Shown here: positions 48,721-60,750 of the stretch, in pieces
Position numbering within the stretch: the first letter of the stretch is position 1
Layout of the letters: each line of letters starts with the position of its first letter
Origin: Paguma larvata
Lineage: Eukaryota > Chordata > Mammalia > Carnivora > Viverridae
Length of the DNA stretch: 64,000 nucleotides
Direction: 5' to 3'
Assembly: GCA_030068075.1 (NCBI GenBank)
Contig: CM057833.1
Coordinates: forward strand, 48,379,587 to 48,443,586
Notes under the pieces: generated by a model
Seen by the model: only the letters and a program-made list of their open reading frames with translations
Databases searched by the model: none
What the model was told of the DNA's origin: nothing
Program-made: the position numbers and the translations under genes

Positions 48721-49797
48721 GACCTAGGCTCTTTCATGCTGCCTACCTCTTAGATGGATGTTTTTATTCAGTGGGGAATGGAGGTTGCCCATTTCTGTCT
48801 AGAGGTTGGCTGCCATCAAGATGTGGAGAGACATTTGTTACCTGTTCTGTACAGCAACACCTGTCCTTTCTTGTATCACTAGCAAGCTGATAAATATCTG
48901 ATAATGATTAGCCCAGCTATATGGACTTGTGGATACAGAGCTGGCTTATACTTTGGGTGTTGGGAAGTAGGGTTGGCAGCGGTGGGGCCATGGCTAAGTG
49001 AGAGATTTGTAATCCCCCTCATCTTTTCCCTGCACCAGAATTTTGTAAGTGCAGTGTCCATATCTCTTAATGGGATCTCAGATGAAAACAGGGGTATCAG
49101 AATTACCAAAATTTTTCTTTATTACGATTCTTTATTACCTAACTTGATTGGCAAAGCCGGATAAGTTTTCAAATTGTGGTTCTTAGTGGAATTCTATAAT
49201 TCACTGCTGACCCCCTTCCCGATATTTTGAGTTGAAAAAAAAAATCGAATTGGGATTTCTTTATAATAAGGTTAATTCTGTACAGAGTTTCATTTGATGA
49301 ACAAAAAAAAAAAATAATTCTTTTTAATAATTCTTTTCCCCAAGTGTTCAGTCACAGCTTCCACTCTTTAGTTGGAAGAGTGGAAGCTTTATGTTTGCAT
49401 TCTGAACAAAACTAGTTAAGTAGTAGGCAAGGATGGATCAAACCTATATGTATGGCAGAGAGGTAGGAGGGAAGTGGTGTTGAAAAGGATACAAATTGTT
49501 TTGAGAGATCATAGTTTTAGTGCTGCTGATATGGAAGAAAGAACCTGCCCACAAAGTTGTTTGGTGAGAACACTTGCCTTTGAGTATAAAATTGAATTTC
49601 AGTTTGAGTAAAGTCTAATGGGTCCATCATCTGGCGGTGAAAAAAAAAAAAACCTACTGTAGTTAGATCTGCAGATCGGGGCTTTGTATATATACACTGA
49701 TGACAATACTGGTTCTCATAATCATATCATCACCTCCTGAGCCCTTTCTCAGTGCCCAGGCCTCTGTAGTAGGTATTCTTGTCCTTGCAATTAGAGA

Positions 49798-50045
49798 TAG
49801 TGCCAAGGTTAAGAACATGGGTTCTTCAGTTAGATTGCTTGATTTGAAATCCCGCCTCTACCAATTACTCTTTGACCTTGGCTTCGCTCCTGAGGCTGTC
49901 TGTGCCTCAATGGGCTCATCTGTTAAATGAGGTCGTAATAGTACCTACCTCCCAGCACTTAGATTGTAGAAAAATAGCATATGAAAAGACTGAAAAGAAT
50001 AACTGGCACACAGTAAGTACTCAGTAAATATTAGCCGTCATCACT
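49798..50045 (+). mobile_element. MIR SINE, nearly complete
   Basis: AAGAACATGGGTTCTTCAGT, GAAATCCCGCCTCTACCAAT, CAATGGGCTCATCTGTTAAA, TAGTACCTACCTCCCAGCAC and CACACAGTAAGTACTCAGTA run in the correct order over about 250 bp. The 76-codon ORF overlapping it is not a gene. Confidence 0.88.
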
Positions 50046-50074
50046 TTATTGTTATTCTTACACCCACAAAGAGA

Positions 50075-50370
50075 GTGTGTCCCTTTCCTCCACTTCGTGG
50101 TGCTAATCCTGCTGGTCACTGGGGACTCTGTAGGCCATTCCTGCTCTTCCAGGAAGCCTTCCCTAACCCTCCCAGACTAGTCTAGTGCCCTCTTTGTGCC
50201 CTCAGAGGCTGCTTCCGCTAACACAGTTGTATCATGTTGGAGGATGATTGCCCCTATACTCGGCCTTCTTCCCCAACTAGCCTACAAGTCCCTGAAGGTC
50301 AAAGAGGTGTACCCTGATGCCTGCCATAGTGCCTGGAACAGAGTAGGTAGTCAACAGATGTTTTCATTTT
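50075..50370 (+). mobile_element. L2 3'-end fragment
   Basis: CAGGAAGCCTTCCCTAACCC, CCCTCTTTGTGCCCTCAGAG, CTACAAGTCCCTGAAGGTCA, CATAGTGCCTGGAACAGAGT, AGGTAGTCAACAGATGTTTT form a sense L2 3' end, directly following the MIR. Confidence 0.85.
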
Positions 50371-50534
50371 TATTTTTGGATTAATTGATGAACGTTTATT
50401 TACTTACTCAAGATCACAAAATTAAATGAGAGCCATGTCTGGCTTATAAAATAATAAGCTATAGAAAATATTCTCCTAATAATAGTAGATTAAATTATGA
50501 TTCAGGGCTAGCCATTACTTACAGGGTATCATCC

Positions 50535-50562
50535 AAATTTATTGAATCAAATTTATTGAATC
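50535..50562 (+). repeat. 14-bp tandem duplication
   Basis: AAATTTATTGAATC is repeated head to tail. Confidence 0.8.
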
Positions 50563-50829
50563 AATTATGTCATCCACGATTGCTATCATCTAGCAATAGT
50601 ACATGCTGTCTCCCCTGCCCCCAACATACGCACAGGGCTCCCTAGCTACAGGGTTATCTTCGTTGATCCCCATAAGTGTGACCAACACTTTCATCTTCTC
50701 CTCTCAGGCAGTCAGCAATAGTTATTGAGCCTACAATGTAGAGTTCTGTGATGCTCTCAGGATACAGAAGTGAAATCAAAAGGTGGGGACATTTGAATTG
50801 GGTCCTGTAGAAGTGAATCAGGTCTTCTC

Positions 50830-50970
50830 CCTAGTTCTTCTTCGAAGGGTGTCTTTGCTAGCCTGTGAGTCCTTGAGGACAGGGACTGTGTCGACATTCG
50901 TTCCCAGCTCATCCTCTGTATACTCAGCTCATAGGTCGGAATCCACAGATGTTTGTTAAATGAAAGAATC
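50830..50970 (+). mobile_element. L2 3'-end fragment
   Basis: GCCTGTGAGTCCTTGAGGAC, AGGGACTGTGTCGACATTCG, ATGTTTGTTAAATGAAAGAA is the sense L2 3' end. Confidence 0.78.
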
Positions 50971-52312
50971 AGACTATAGAGAAAACTTTAAGTTTATAGT
51001 TAAAGCACCTTAAAAGACACATTTAGCTTCTCCCAACCCTCTTGGTGGTCATTGGAACCTCAGAATTGGCCATCGAGCTTACTGACATTTTCAAACGATT
51101 TACTGTATAACAGAGCAGAATGCTATTGGCTCCGCCAGCTGTGTCCAGAAGGGCTCCATGTTCAAATTAGCCACAAATCACGTCCCTCATGGTATTGTTG
51201 CTAATGGCAACACCGAAGGCCAGCAATGCCTCTGTTAGTGAAAAATATTTTATTTCAAGCGCTCCTGACAGTTTACATCTGACAAAAAATGACATCTGAC
51301 ATACACATACACATCCATGCACATAGGGTTCTCACCTGGTCCGTGACTGTCCTACAACCTAGGAAGATTTTATGGATTTCCTAGCGTTAAGGATAAGAAT
51401 CGAGCAAAAGGGGTGCCCCTTGGTGATGGCAAAGCAGAAGGACTTCACGCCACCTGGTACTGGGTAGCTGCCCTTGGCTCTTACTTTTGGAAAAAGGACA
51501 GGTATTCAATAAAGTATCAGAATAATTAGAGGGAAAAGAAAAATTAGAGCTGGAAGGGCTGCCCTCCTGAACAAGCAGTTGAGACAAAGGCATTCATTCG
51601 AGTTCCTGGTCACTTGACAATGTGGAACCTGTTGTCGCTTAGCTTTGTTTCCTGTTTATTTTCAAAGTGTTGTTGGGTTGGTGTTGGCAATAAGGACTTA
51701 GGCCGTTTTGGCTCTGTGTCTTTTATTTCACCTGCATCCTTTCGCTGAGAGCAGAGAGCAGAATGAATATTTATTTTCAAGCTTTACGTGTTGTTTTATT
51801 TCTGCAGGGCCTGTGGACCATTAGATGCAATGATGTTGTGGTGAGCAGACAAAACGCTATTTATGCGGTTCGTGAGAGTTTATTCACAGTGAACATATCT
51901 CCTCAGCAACAAGAGGCGATCAGGGAGTCTTGGCCAACATGTTCACATACGTGTACAGACCGATGAGCCAATATTTGAAATCAGGACTCTTCCAGAAAGT
52001 CCAAAATGTGTATTCTGTACTTATGGACCATATGTATGAGCCCTCCTTGCCAACAAAACAGAACAGAGTCGTTCAAATACAATTAATTTTTAAAAATCGA
52101 CTTCTAACTATAGTATCTCAACTAGATACTTGGGTAAGGGTGAAGGCTAGAGGGTGTGAGCAGCATTGCAGGGGAATTTAGAAAGAATTGTAATAATCTG
52201 GCCGGTAAGAGTTGGCATTTTAATTATAGAGACAAGAAGCCAGTTCAGTGGAGGTCAAAATTGCGTAGTATTAAATGCCTAATGAGATCCATAAGACAGT
52301 GTTTATACACTA

Positions 52313-52518
52313 CAGTGTTTTTCACCGAGGGACAACAGGGGCCTTCTCGAGGGGTGTTCAGACTGTAGGAGGACACATTTGGTTGTCACGAGGAGGGGAT
52401 ATTGCCGGCAGTCAGTGGTGAAGACCAGGGATACTGAGTGTCCTATGGTATTCAGGTCGTTCGGAGCATTGGAAGGAGTCCCCCGTCAAAAGGCTGATAA
52501 CCCTGGCGAGAAACACTG
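52313..52518 (+). mobile_element. MER20 (hAT-Charlie MITE), sense
   Basis: Begins CAGTGTTTTTCACCGAGGGA and ends GCGAGAAACACTG, so both terminal inverted repeats are visible. Internal GACACATTTGGTTGTCACGA, GAAGACCAGGGATACTGAGT and TCCTATGGTATTCAGGTCG match MER20 order. About 206 bp, more diverged than the antisense copy 4 kb upstream. Confidence 0.78.
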
Positions 52519-53057
52519 AAGAAATTCCGAGAACTCCAGGGCTCTGACTTAGCTAAAGCTGAGTCTTAAGATGTGCTTTGGTCCATTCCGTGAGTCAAAC
52601 CAAGATCCCTAAAATGAAGGAAATGGCCTGTTTCATAAAGTGCTTCAATGATCAAAGTCAGTGAAGTGAAACATGTCGATCATTCTTCTGCCTGAAAGGG
52701 CGGATTCTTTTAGCATTGATTTAAAGCAATAAGGAATCAAGACCCTTTCTTTAATGATGCTTCCTGATGGCCCTCCGTTTATGGTGAAGTGAGGAGCTAA
52801 AACATGGAGGCCCGGCTTAGACAGCAGTTCGTTTCAAAAAGGTATTTCCACGTTTCATGTTAATATTGTTTATTTTGTAGGCATTGTTATACCACCCCGA
52901 GTATTTTCACATTTAAAAAAAATGTAAATACTTCTCATTTGAAGAATACTGAAACACAAAATGAGATTTCTAAATACCTGTTTTCTCGGACAGGCAGCAC
53001 GCATTTAGTTACCAATAAGAATTTTCAGCATACCGAATTCTTTAAAGTATAACGGGC

Positions 53058-53114
53058 CAAAAAAAACCCCCCACAAAAACAAAAGCAAAAAACAGAAACA
53101 ATAACAAAAAAAGT
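53058..53114 (+). repeat. A-rich low-complexity stretch
   Basis: Runs of A with scattered C (CCCCCCACAAAAACAAAAGC and similar). No retroposon body is attached. Confidence 0.8.
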
Positions 53115-53754
53115 AGCCATTTAAAATTTTTCTCTTTCTCTAAATACTCCTATGTACTGTTTATTGAAAAATTAGGCAAAACTTGTTCTGCTGAGAAAAA
53201 AATTGACTTAGGGTTCATTTCTAGGTTGAATATCTATAGTTATCACCCCAAAAATAAAAAGCCAAAATTTGTGTCTCCATATCTAGGTGAATTCTTAGCC
53301 CATGTGGATGGTCACGGTGCATTTAAAGAATAGATTTATATTTAAAATGATTTTAAGATTTATAAATAATTATATTTTTATAAACATATTTGTAAATAAA
53401 TATAGAACTTAATTTCTAAAATTTAACTGCAGTTATTAAAATTATGGATACTAAGTACTGTTATATTTCAGTTTAGAAAAGCCTAAGAAATGCCAGAGGA
53501 CTTGCTTTTAATGATAATTTTGTGTAACTTGCTTTAGAAAATACTTTTATTTTTACTCAAAAAGTCACCCCAAATTATATTATCAACATTGTTAATTATA
53601 TGCTTAATTCTCTGTGAATAGCTACGTTATTTACTACTCCATGTCAGAAGAATGTAGTTATTTCTACCTGTTGTTTCTTTTTAAAGTTTCTTATATGATT
53701 CAAGATCTAAGATAGACTATAGTTATTATTTATAAGACTAGCTACTATTTTTTT

Positions 53755-53888
53755 TGATACATTCCGTGTTTTAGGCTCTTTGCTAAGCATTCTACGTACC
53801 TTGTCTCATTGTACCTAACGAACATACGGGGTAGGAATGACCATTAGTGTCATTTTACAGATGAGAAAACTGAGGCTTAGGATATTTA
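53755..53888 (-). mobile_element. MIR fragment
   Basis: TTTAGGCTCTTTGCTAAGCA, GTACCTTGTCTCATTGTACC, CATTTTACAGATGAGAAAAC and TGAGGCTTAGGATATTTAGG make a good antisense MIR core. Confidence 0.85.
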
Positions 53889-55443
53889 GGATTCTAATTT
53901 CCAGAATAGTGTCCCTCCTGCTCTATTATATGTAAATAATGCCTTGCAAATATAATTTTTTGAGAAATGAAGATGTTGCCGTATCAATCCTGTTTCAAGA
54001 GAAAAGAAATGCCTTGCAGGTTCGCCTTGATTTGTACTTAGCCTCCAGTGTTTGGTTTTTCTGATCACAAATGACTAAAACAATGAAACTGAGGGTTTGC
54101 TCATTTCTTATTTAAATTAAGTAGATAACTTCTTTAAGTTCAAAAGTAGGTCTGGAGAAGCTCACTCAGTGAGGCTGCAACAGCTTCGTTTTGAGCAAAC
54201 TTTCCGAAGCAATGGTCATAACTCGCTGAGAAGAATGGACACTGGCAGGCTGAATCCTTGGTTGCAAGCTGACACTTTAAGGGAATGTTCTTAGCAAAAC
54301 ACTCACTTCGACGGAAATTAGGTCAGCCTTCTGGAACATTTATCATGTATACCTGTCACCAGCAAGACCCAGTCCTTAAAGTGAACTGAGATCACAAGCA
54401 TGGGTCCCTTCTGCTCTCAGTTGCAAAGGACACTCTAAACCAATAGTTCTACAAATATCCGAGCTTGGCAGAAACTCCCACAAAACCAAAGCCAGCGCTC
54501 ATATAGTTGCTGTGGGAATTGAATTCCTTAATACTCTGTTTATAGAATTTTGAAACGGCAAATGGATTCGGTCTGTTCTGAAAAACAATCTGTCCCGTGG
54601 CTTGTTTGGAATAACATCTAGGGTTGCTATAGAGGGTGTAAGCAGACAGCCCGTGTCTGATTCGGAAGTCAGTTTCACCAGGCGCTGTCTGTCCCATACC
54701 TCATAGCCAGGTTGGTTTTTGCCCGACTCGAGGTATCATTTGCATAAAAGAAAGGCCACCTTCTACTGAAGCTAGGGAGTTGCTAATTTGGTATAGAAAC
54801 TAGAGTAGTTAGCAAAATCCAGAGCTAGAGGAATTAGCAAAATCCGGAGCAGCAGAAGTTAAGACAGAGCGTATGGTAAAACCAAAACAACAAAAATGAG
54901 TCATAGCCCAGTGTCCTTTCAGTAATCATGCGGCATCGTTCTGGTGGTTTCAGAGCAAAGTCAGCAAGTATGAGGATCCTGCAGAGGAATTTGAGATTGT
55001 ATCTGGGTCGGTTTAGGTGCATTTCTGCTCAATGAATGCCATTCATTGAGAGTCTTGTGGGTTGGAATGACCATGTTCACCAAGCGGTCAGATCTCTCTA
55101 TCTACCTGGTTAAGTTACCTTATCTTTGAAAGGAAATAATTACTTACCTTCTTCTTATGCTCTCATTGGGTAAACACGTGTGTGGACTTCACTAAAAATT
55201 TGCTAACAAATATGCGAAATTGCTTGAAGGAAGAGATGAAATGATTGAGTGTGTGTTTAAGAGTCCACCTGTGCGTCTCAAGAAGAATAAAAAGACTGAG
55301 TGGGTAAGAATAAATGTTTCATCTCTACGCCCATTTGTCCTATGTATGGCAAAGGCCCACCGTTTGGTGTACACTGTACAAATGGTAGAATTAAAAAGAT
55401 GAGACAACCCCAGTCCCCACTTCCCCTGAGCTCTCACTTAAGA

Positions 55444-55478
55444 CGTGTGTGTGTGTACGTGTGTGTGTCTGTGTGTGA
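55444..55478. repeat. GT dinucleotide repeat
   Basis: Interrupted GT units (GTGTGTGTGTGTACGTGTGT and following). Confidence 0.9.
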
Positions 55479-55732
55479 CACATCCTTAAAAAAATAAATG
55501 ATGCCCTGTGTGAAATGCCACAATAGGGTTCTTTCGAAACGCAGGAGAGAAACTCAAGGACTTAAAGAAGTTTTGATTGTGAAAAAGTAGGTTGTAAAAC
55601 AAAATTTTATTTTAACCCTATCCATAGAAGGACGGGCCGGTTGGTTACCTATGAAAGTCCAGAAGATTTGAGGGGCTGAAGGAGTAGGTAGGTATGGAAG
55701 AAATCTACCAATGATTTCTTGCTGGAAGAATT

Positions 55733-55756
55733 AAAAAAAGAAAAAAAAAAAAAACA
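55733..55756 (+). repeat. A-rich run
   Basis: A7 then G then A14, low complexity. Confidence 0.75.
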
Positions 55757-57904
55757 ACTTTCATTATCACACTCTATTAAGCCAGGACCAGGAAACAATT
55801 TCTAATCAGCACTCCGATCTGGGCAGAGATTGTGCGGTCTTTTGTACGAGGCCTCAGATCTGTGTTTTCTATTCACACATGCTCACTTCCAGCTGTTGTC
55901 CCTGAAATCCCACATAATCTTTCAAGGTCAAAGGGCAGTCACCCATGGCTGCTGCAGTTAAAAGGTTATGCTGATTTCTGTTGTCAAATATTGGCCCTTT
56001 TCTCTTCCAATCACTCTCATTCTACTTTTTTTCACAAGAAAAATCCAGCCTGGAATTGTATTACATGACTTTAAAGTCTTAAAACTGTTTCTCCATTGTG
56101 CTAACACGACATGGCCCGGGCGGTGTAATTCATTCTGTTATATTCACAAAGAATTTTCTGGTACTTCTAAAATACTTTGTGTTTCTGCTAAGCCAGCAAA
56201 CTTCAAAGTGTAGTGGCCCACACGATTTGTGGCATGCCGTAGTATCCGCAGAAATGTGTAATATAGAGTCTATAATTTAATGAACGCTGTGAATTATGGC
56301 ATCAGTAATTAAGTAATTGCCGGGTAAGCAGGCAAGGATTGCACGAAGCGAGTGACTTTTAGAAAGATGAAAGCTCTTTGTATTTTGTGGTCGTAAACGT
56401 TAACTAATTTTGTTATATATTTGGAAAACTACGTCTACCTGTTTGTAATTTGCTTTTTCTTTTTGTAGTCGCGGACGAGTAATTGCAAGGATTCTTTTAC
56501 AATCTATCGTTCAGCTCATCCATGATTTTCTTTCCATGCTTGGCGAACCCAAATCAGTGTCGAGTGTCTTAAAATTAGCACATGGCCCCTGGTCATCTCC
56601 TCTCCTTGTCATCGCGTGTGTCCTCAGGTGGTTTAGCAAGCAGGGCTCCCTGTAATGTTTCATAGCCATGCGAATGAAACCTAAACACGAAGAACAGGAC
56701 AATTCACATTAAGGTTTTTTCACTGTTTTACATCCATAAGCCAGGGTAGCCTTCGGGTGAGCCAGTTTCATGTCTGTTTCAATTAAGGTAATCAGTTTCT
56801 CATGTATTCAGGGAATAAATTTCCTGATTTTTTTCTCCAGTATATGTATGAGTTCATAAACAGAAACCGAAGCTATTACAAATAGTTTGATCTATTCGTC
56901 GATTACCAGGTATGGCTGTCCAAGTTTAGAGAAAACGATGATGCAGAACATAGAAACAATACAGTTGTTTAAAACCCCGTTAGTTCAAAACCGGGTTCAT
57001 TAGAAAATACTTTTAAAAAACACGTTTAAATCCATTAGGAAACAACATAAATAATCTTAAAATATTTATAAAATACTAATTTTATTATGCTAATTATACC
57101 GGAATTTACTTTTGCTAACATGAAGCAAAAGTGTTCTTTCTTTTCTTTAATTTTTTTTTATGGCACTTAAAAAAGAATACTCCATAAAGCAAGTGTTTTT
57201 GCCGTTCTTCTCTACAACTAATTTGTTGGGTCCACTTGCAAAGTATCTATTTCTACTTATAACGGACCCTATAAATGTGTGATTCGAAATGCTAAGGGAC
57301 AATGGGGGAATTAGTCTGTTGACCTGACAAGCAAGTGAAAGAAAGGATATTTAGCTTCGAAGAGAGGAAATTAGGGGCTGAGGGACTATCTTCAAATACT
57401 TGAAGGGTAACAAAGTGGAAGAGAAATTAGATTTATTCTGGCCTGTTCCAGAAGAGGAGGAGTTGTGGGAAGGCAAACTTACTAAATGAGTTATTATTTT
57501 TAAAATCAAACCTCATTACTTTAGTAGTTTCAAATTCTTCGTTACAACACAGTGATGATTGCTCTGTGACTCGACGGTCTTTAGAGTCTCTTTGCTTCTA
57601 GTTCATTCCACGTTGTCATGCATTCAATATTTCCAAATCATTTTTCACTTTTTATTTAGATGTTTTGCTATCTGTTGGGCATCGTCCTTTAATTAAGTGC
57701 TTAATCCTTGTAACTCAAATTCATAAAACCTCTTTATGTGAAGTCATTGAGCAATCAAATTTAATTTAATGAAATACTACTCTTCCCTTGTTAAGCGCAG
57801 GAATTGGTGAAAAGATATGATAAGGCCTTTGGGTTAGACTGGATAATCAAGTCTCTGGTATTACTTATGATGGATTAAGAAGCAATAACATGTAATATAT
57901 AAAG

Positions 57905-58130
57905 AGAACTAAAGGAACCTGTGTTCTAATCCTAAATTCTGCCACTAGCCGTGTGACCTTCAGCAAGTCACTTAACCTCTCTGAGCATAAGCTCCCTTTT
58001 TTACACAGACTACTGCCAACTACCAGAGTTGCACAGAGCATTTGGGGGGACTGTTGTACTTTGCAGCGGGAATTGGAGCAAATATGTCTAAGTTGCTTAG
58101 CAGGGGGCCAGACACATAAATACCAGATAA
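57905..58130 (+). mobile_element. MIR SINE fragment
   Basis: GTTCTAATCCTAAATTCTGC, CACTAGCCGTGTGACCTTCA, GCAAGTCACTTAACCTCTCT and GAGCATAAGCTCC are the sense MIR core. The 3' half is decayed and contains the first copy of a 22-bp repeat found again at 58625. Confidence 0.82.
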
Positions 58131-58646
58131 AGGAAAGCTACACTTTTGATGAAAGTTAATACGATCTTGAGAGCTTCTGGGAATAAATTTTTCAGATAAG
58201 CAGCCTACCTTACAACACCTGTTACTGGCTTGATCCTTTTTCTACTCTAGATTGCAAGTGAAGATGTGGCCTGTCCTTTGGCCTTGCGTTAGAGTGTGAA
58301 TTAGCTCGAAGAGTTCAGATTCTAATTTTCCCTCAGCACATTGGTGCATAAACCAAGCGGGGAAAATAAGAAAAGGAGAAGAGCAATCTATCTAAAGAGC
58401 AACAGTTGCCAAAAATAAATGATATCCTTGTCAAGTTAGCCGAGAAATCGGGAGTTAAATAGTAGTAAGAAACTTTATGTATTGCCGGACCTCTCAGGGG
58501 CTTTAACATGTGAATATTTCTTGTCCTTCTCCAAGGGTGGGTACGATGGCGTTTTCTGAGTTTATTTTACTATGGGAATCTTTATTTTACGTGTATTTGT
58601 ATCTTTGTGTTTATTTGTGGTGGGGCATTTGGGGGGACTGTTGTAC
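58038..58646 (+). repeat. Exact 22-bp direct repeat, 587 bp apart
   Basis: The sequence starting GCATTTGGGGGG and ending ACTGTTGTAC occurs identically at 58038-58059 and 58625-58646. The flanks are unrelated as far as I can see. Confidence 0.9.
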
Positions 58647-59129
58647 GTAACACGTTTTGGGAAGCACTGGTATGAATTCCAATGTGAAGGGTGGAACATA
58701 CCGAATTTGGAGAATAGCAGGTGGGACCTCTTGGCTTGCCACCTCGAGAGCCTACATTTAGGTAGTGCTGGAAATATACCTTAAACACAGAAAGGCGTAC
58801 CAGAGGACGGCGTTGGAAGGGCTTTACATACCTAGCAAAGAAGTCTAAACTTAATTCTAAAGAAATCGTGAAATACCGATGGGTTTTGTTTTTTTTTATC
58901 AGACAAAAGACACCAACCATCCATCCAATCTCTCCTTACCGTGCTGGCAGATTAACATGGAGAGAAAACGCCTTGCAGGCATCACAAATTTATGTGCCTA
59001 CAGGGGCCTTACAGATCATTAAATAAATGAAATACAATAAAGAGTACCGGGGAGTGTGTGGTACATTTGTAAGCTCATGCCCAGTTTAAAAACATCCATA
59101 TGTAAAAAAAAGAAAAAAAAAATTAGTAC

Positions 59130-59205
59130 TGTGCTAGCCAAGCAAAATCTGTTGGCAGACCGGAATTGGCCTGTGGGCTGCTAATTCGCAACACTTTAGA
59201 TTCTA
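59130..59205 (-). mobile_element. Possible hAT transposon end
   Basis: CAAAATCTGTTGGCAGACCG, GAATTGGCCTGTGGGCTGCT and AATTCGCAACACTTTA resemble the reverse complement of hAT-type ends with CGGCCCGCGGGCC. Short and weak. Confidence 0.35.
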
Positions 59206-59317
59206 AAGGGAAAGGTTGGCATTTATGTTGGTTAAGGTAAGTAGTAGCCTGCTGTAACAAAGAGAAAAAAAATATAGTGGTGTAAGTACCCTAAAATCTC
59301 TTTTTTAAATTCACTTT

Positions 59318-59388
59318 AATTTTTTTTTTTTTTTGAGAGAGAGAGCACATGAGCAGGGGAGAGGGGCAGAGGGAGAGAAAGAGAATCT
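59318..59388 (-). mobile_element. Truncated felid SINE tail
   Basis: A T-run, GAGAGAGAGAGCACATGAGC and AGGGGAGAGGGGCAGAGGGA (only the tail-proximal part), then an abrupt switch into another SINE's T-run. Confidence 0.85.
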
Positions 59389-59592
59389 ATTTTTTTTTTT
59401 TTGAAGTTTATTTACTTATTTTGAGAGAGAGAGCAAGGAGGGGAGGGGCAGAGAGAAATGGAGGGCGAGGATCCCAAGCAGGCACCGCACTGTCAGCGCG
59501 ATGTGGGGCTCGAACTCCTGAAGCGTGAGATCATGACCTGAGCCGAAATCAAGAGTCGGACGCTCAACCGACGGAGCCCCCCAGGCACCCCT
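59389..59592 (-). mobile_element. Carnivore SINE, antisense, abutting a truncated one
   Basis: A full antisense body follows the truncated copy directly and ends at GAGCCCCCCAGGCACCCC. It carries the AAATCAAGAGTCGGACGCTC insert of the older carnivore subfamily. It either inserted into, or replaced part of, the first SINE. Confidence 0.9.
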
Positions 59593-60000
59593 CTTTTTCT
59601 TTTTGGTAACTCTTCCAGGGGAGCAGGCTGAGTCGGCGGGGCGGTTCTACTTCACGCTGTCCGCTGTCATTCAGGGTCCCGTGCTCCCTCGCTCTCTCTG
59701 CCTTACTGCTCTGCCCTCCCACGACACCGTCTTTGTCTTCATGGCTGACACTGTTCTAGCACATAAAAAAAAAAGAAGAAAAAGTGTCTAGGGCAGGAAT
59801 TTCTTCTCAGACAGGTGGGGTAGGAGCTGATGGTATCACTTCCATTCACTTTCCAGGAGTGGCGGCTCGTGACTGTATAGAGGCCGAGAACTAAGGTCTG
59901 TAGCTGTCAGTCATGGGTATATATGTACGGACAACCGGCAGACTTGGCACAGGACATCGCGAGAGCCTTAGCTGTAGCCTTTCCTAGAAAGGTCTTATAA

Positions 60001-60576
60001 AAAGACCCCATTTTATTTACTTGTTTGTTTGTTTTTATGTTTATTTATTTTTAATGTATTTATTTAAATTCAAGTTAGTAAACCTACAGCGTAGTGTCAG
60101 TGTCAGGAGTAGAACCCAGTGGTTTATCGCTTCCAACACCCGGCGCTCATCCCAACAAGTGCCCTCCCGAAGGCCCATCACCCATGTAGCCCCTCCCCCT
60201 CCCCCCTCCCCTCCAGCAGCCCTCAGTTCGTTCTCTGTGTTGAGCAGTCTCTTATGGTTTGCCTCCCTCTCCGTTTTTATTTTTCCTTCCCTTCCCCTAC
60301 GTTCATCTGTTTTGTTTCTTAAATTCCACGTATGAGTGAAATCATATGGTATTTGTTTTTTTATTTTTAGAGAGAGAGCAAGACAGCACACGCATGAGCA
60401 GGAGAGGGGAGCAGAGGGAGAGGAAGAGAGAGAGAATCTCAAGCAGGCTCCATGCTCAGCACAGAGCCCAATGCAGGGCCCTATCCCACGACCCTAGGAT
60501 CATGACCTGAGCTGAAATCAGGAGTTAGACATTCGCCCAAGTGGGCCATCCAGGCACCCCTGTAAAGACCCCAGTT
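60001..60576 (-). mobile_element. L1 3'UTR plus SINE composite between one TSD pair
   Basis: Antisense. The left part, about 60015-60348, is a carnivore L1 3'UTR (TTCAAGTTAGTAAACCTACA, GCGCTCATCCCAACAAGTGC, CAGCCCTCAGTTCGTTCTCT, CTTAAATTCCACGTATGAGT). At about 60349 it passes directly into a SINE that ends with CATCCAGGCACCCC at 60559. The flanks AAAGACCCCATTTTA (60001-60015) and AAAGACCCCAGTTTTA (60563 on) bracket the whole. No L1 sequence follows the SINE. Confidence 0.8.
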
Positions 60577-60617
60577 TTAGATAAATACATTACCGAAATC
60601 TAGGTTTCAACTTCTTT

Positions 60618-60750
60618 CTTAACTGGGACTATATTCTCCCCTCTGACCCCCAACAGTAAAGACCTTGTTTCTTCTTGAATCCCCAGGGCCTAGGACTGTG
60701 CTGGTCACATAATAGGCATCCAGTCCATATTTGATGAGTGAAAGCAGTAA
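60618..60750 (+). mobile_element. L2 3'-end fragment
   Basis: CTTGTTTCTTCTTGAATCCC, CAGGGCCTAGGACTGTGCTG and GGCATCCAGTCCATATTTGA with TGAGTGAAAGC make the sense L2 3' end. Confidence 0.78.

Larger units (their letters stand above)
53889..57904. other. Long unique, AT-rich intronic stretch
   Basis: Apart from the GT repeat and A-run listed separately I see no repeat, exon or domain. ORFs are at most 82 codons. A young-repeat-free stretch of 4 kb is notable next to the 30-45 kb region. Confidence 0.55.
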
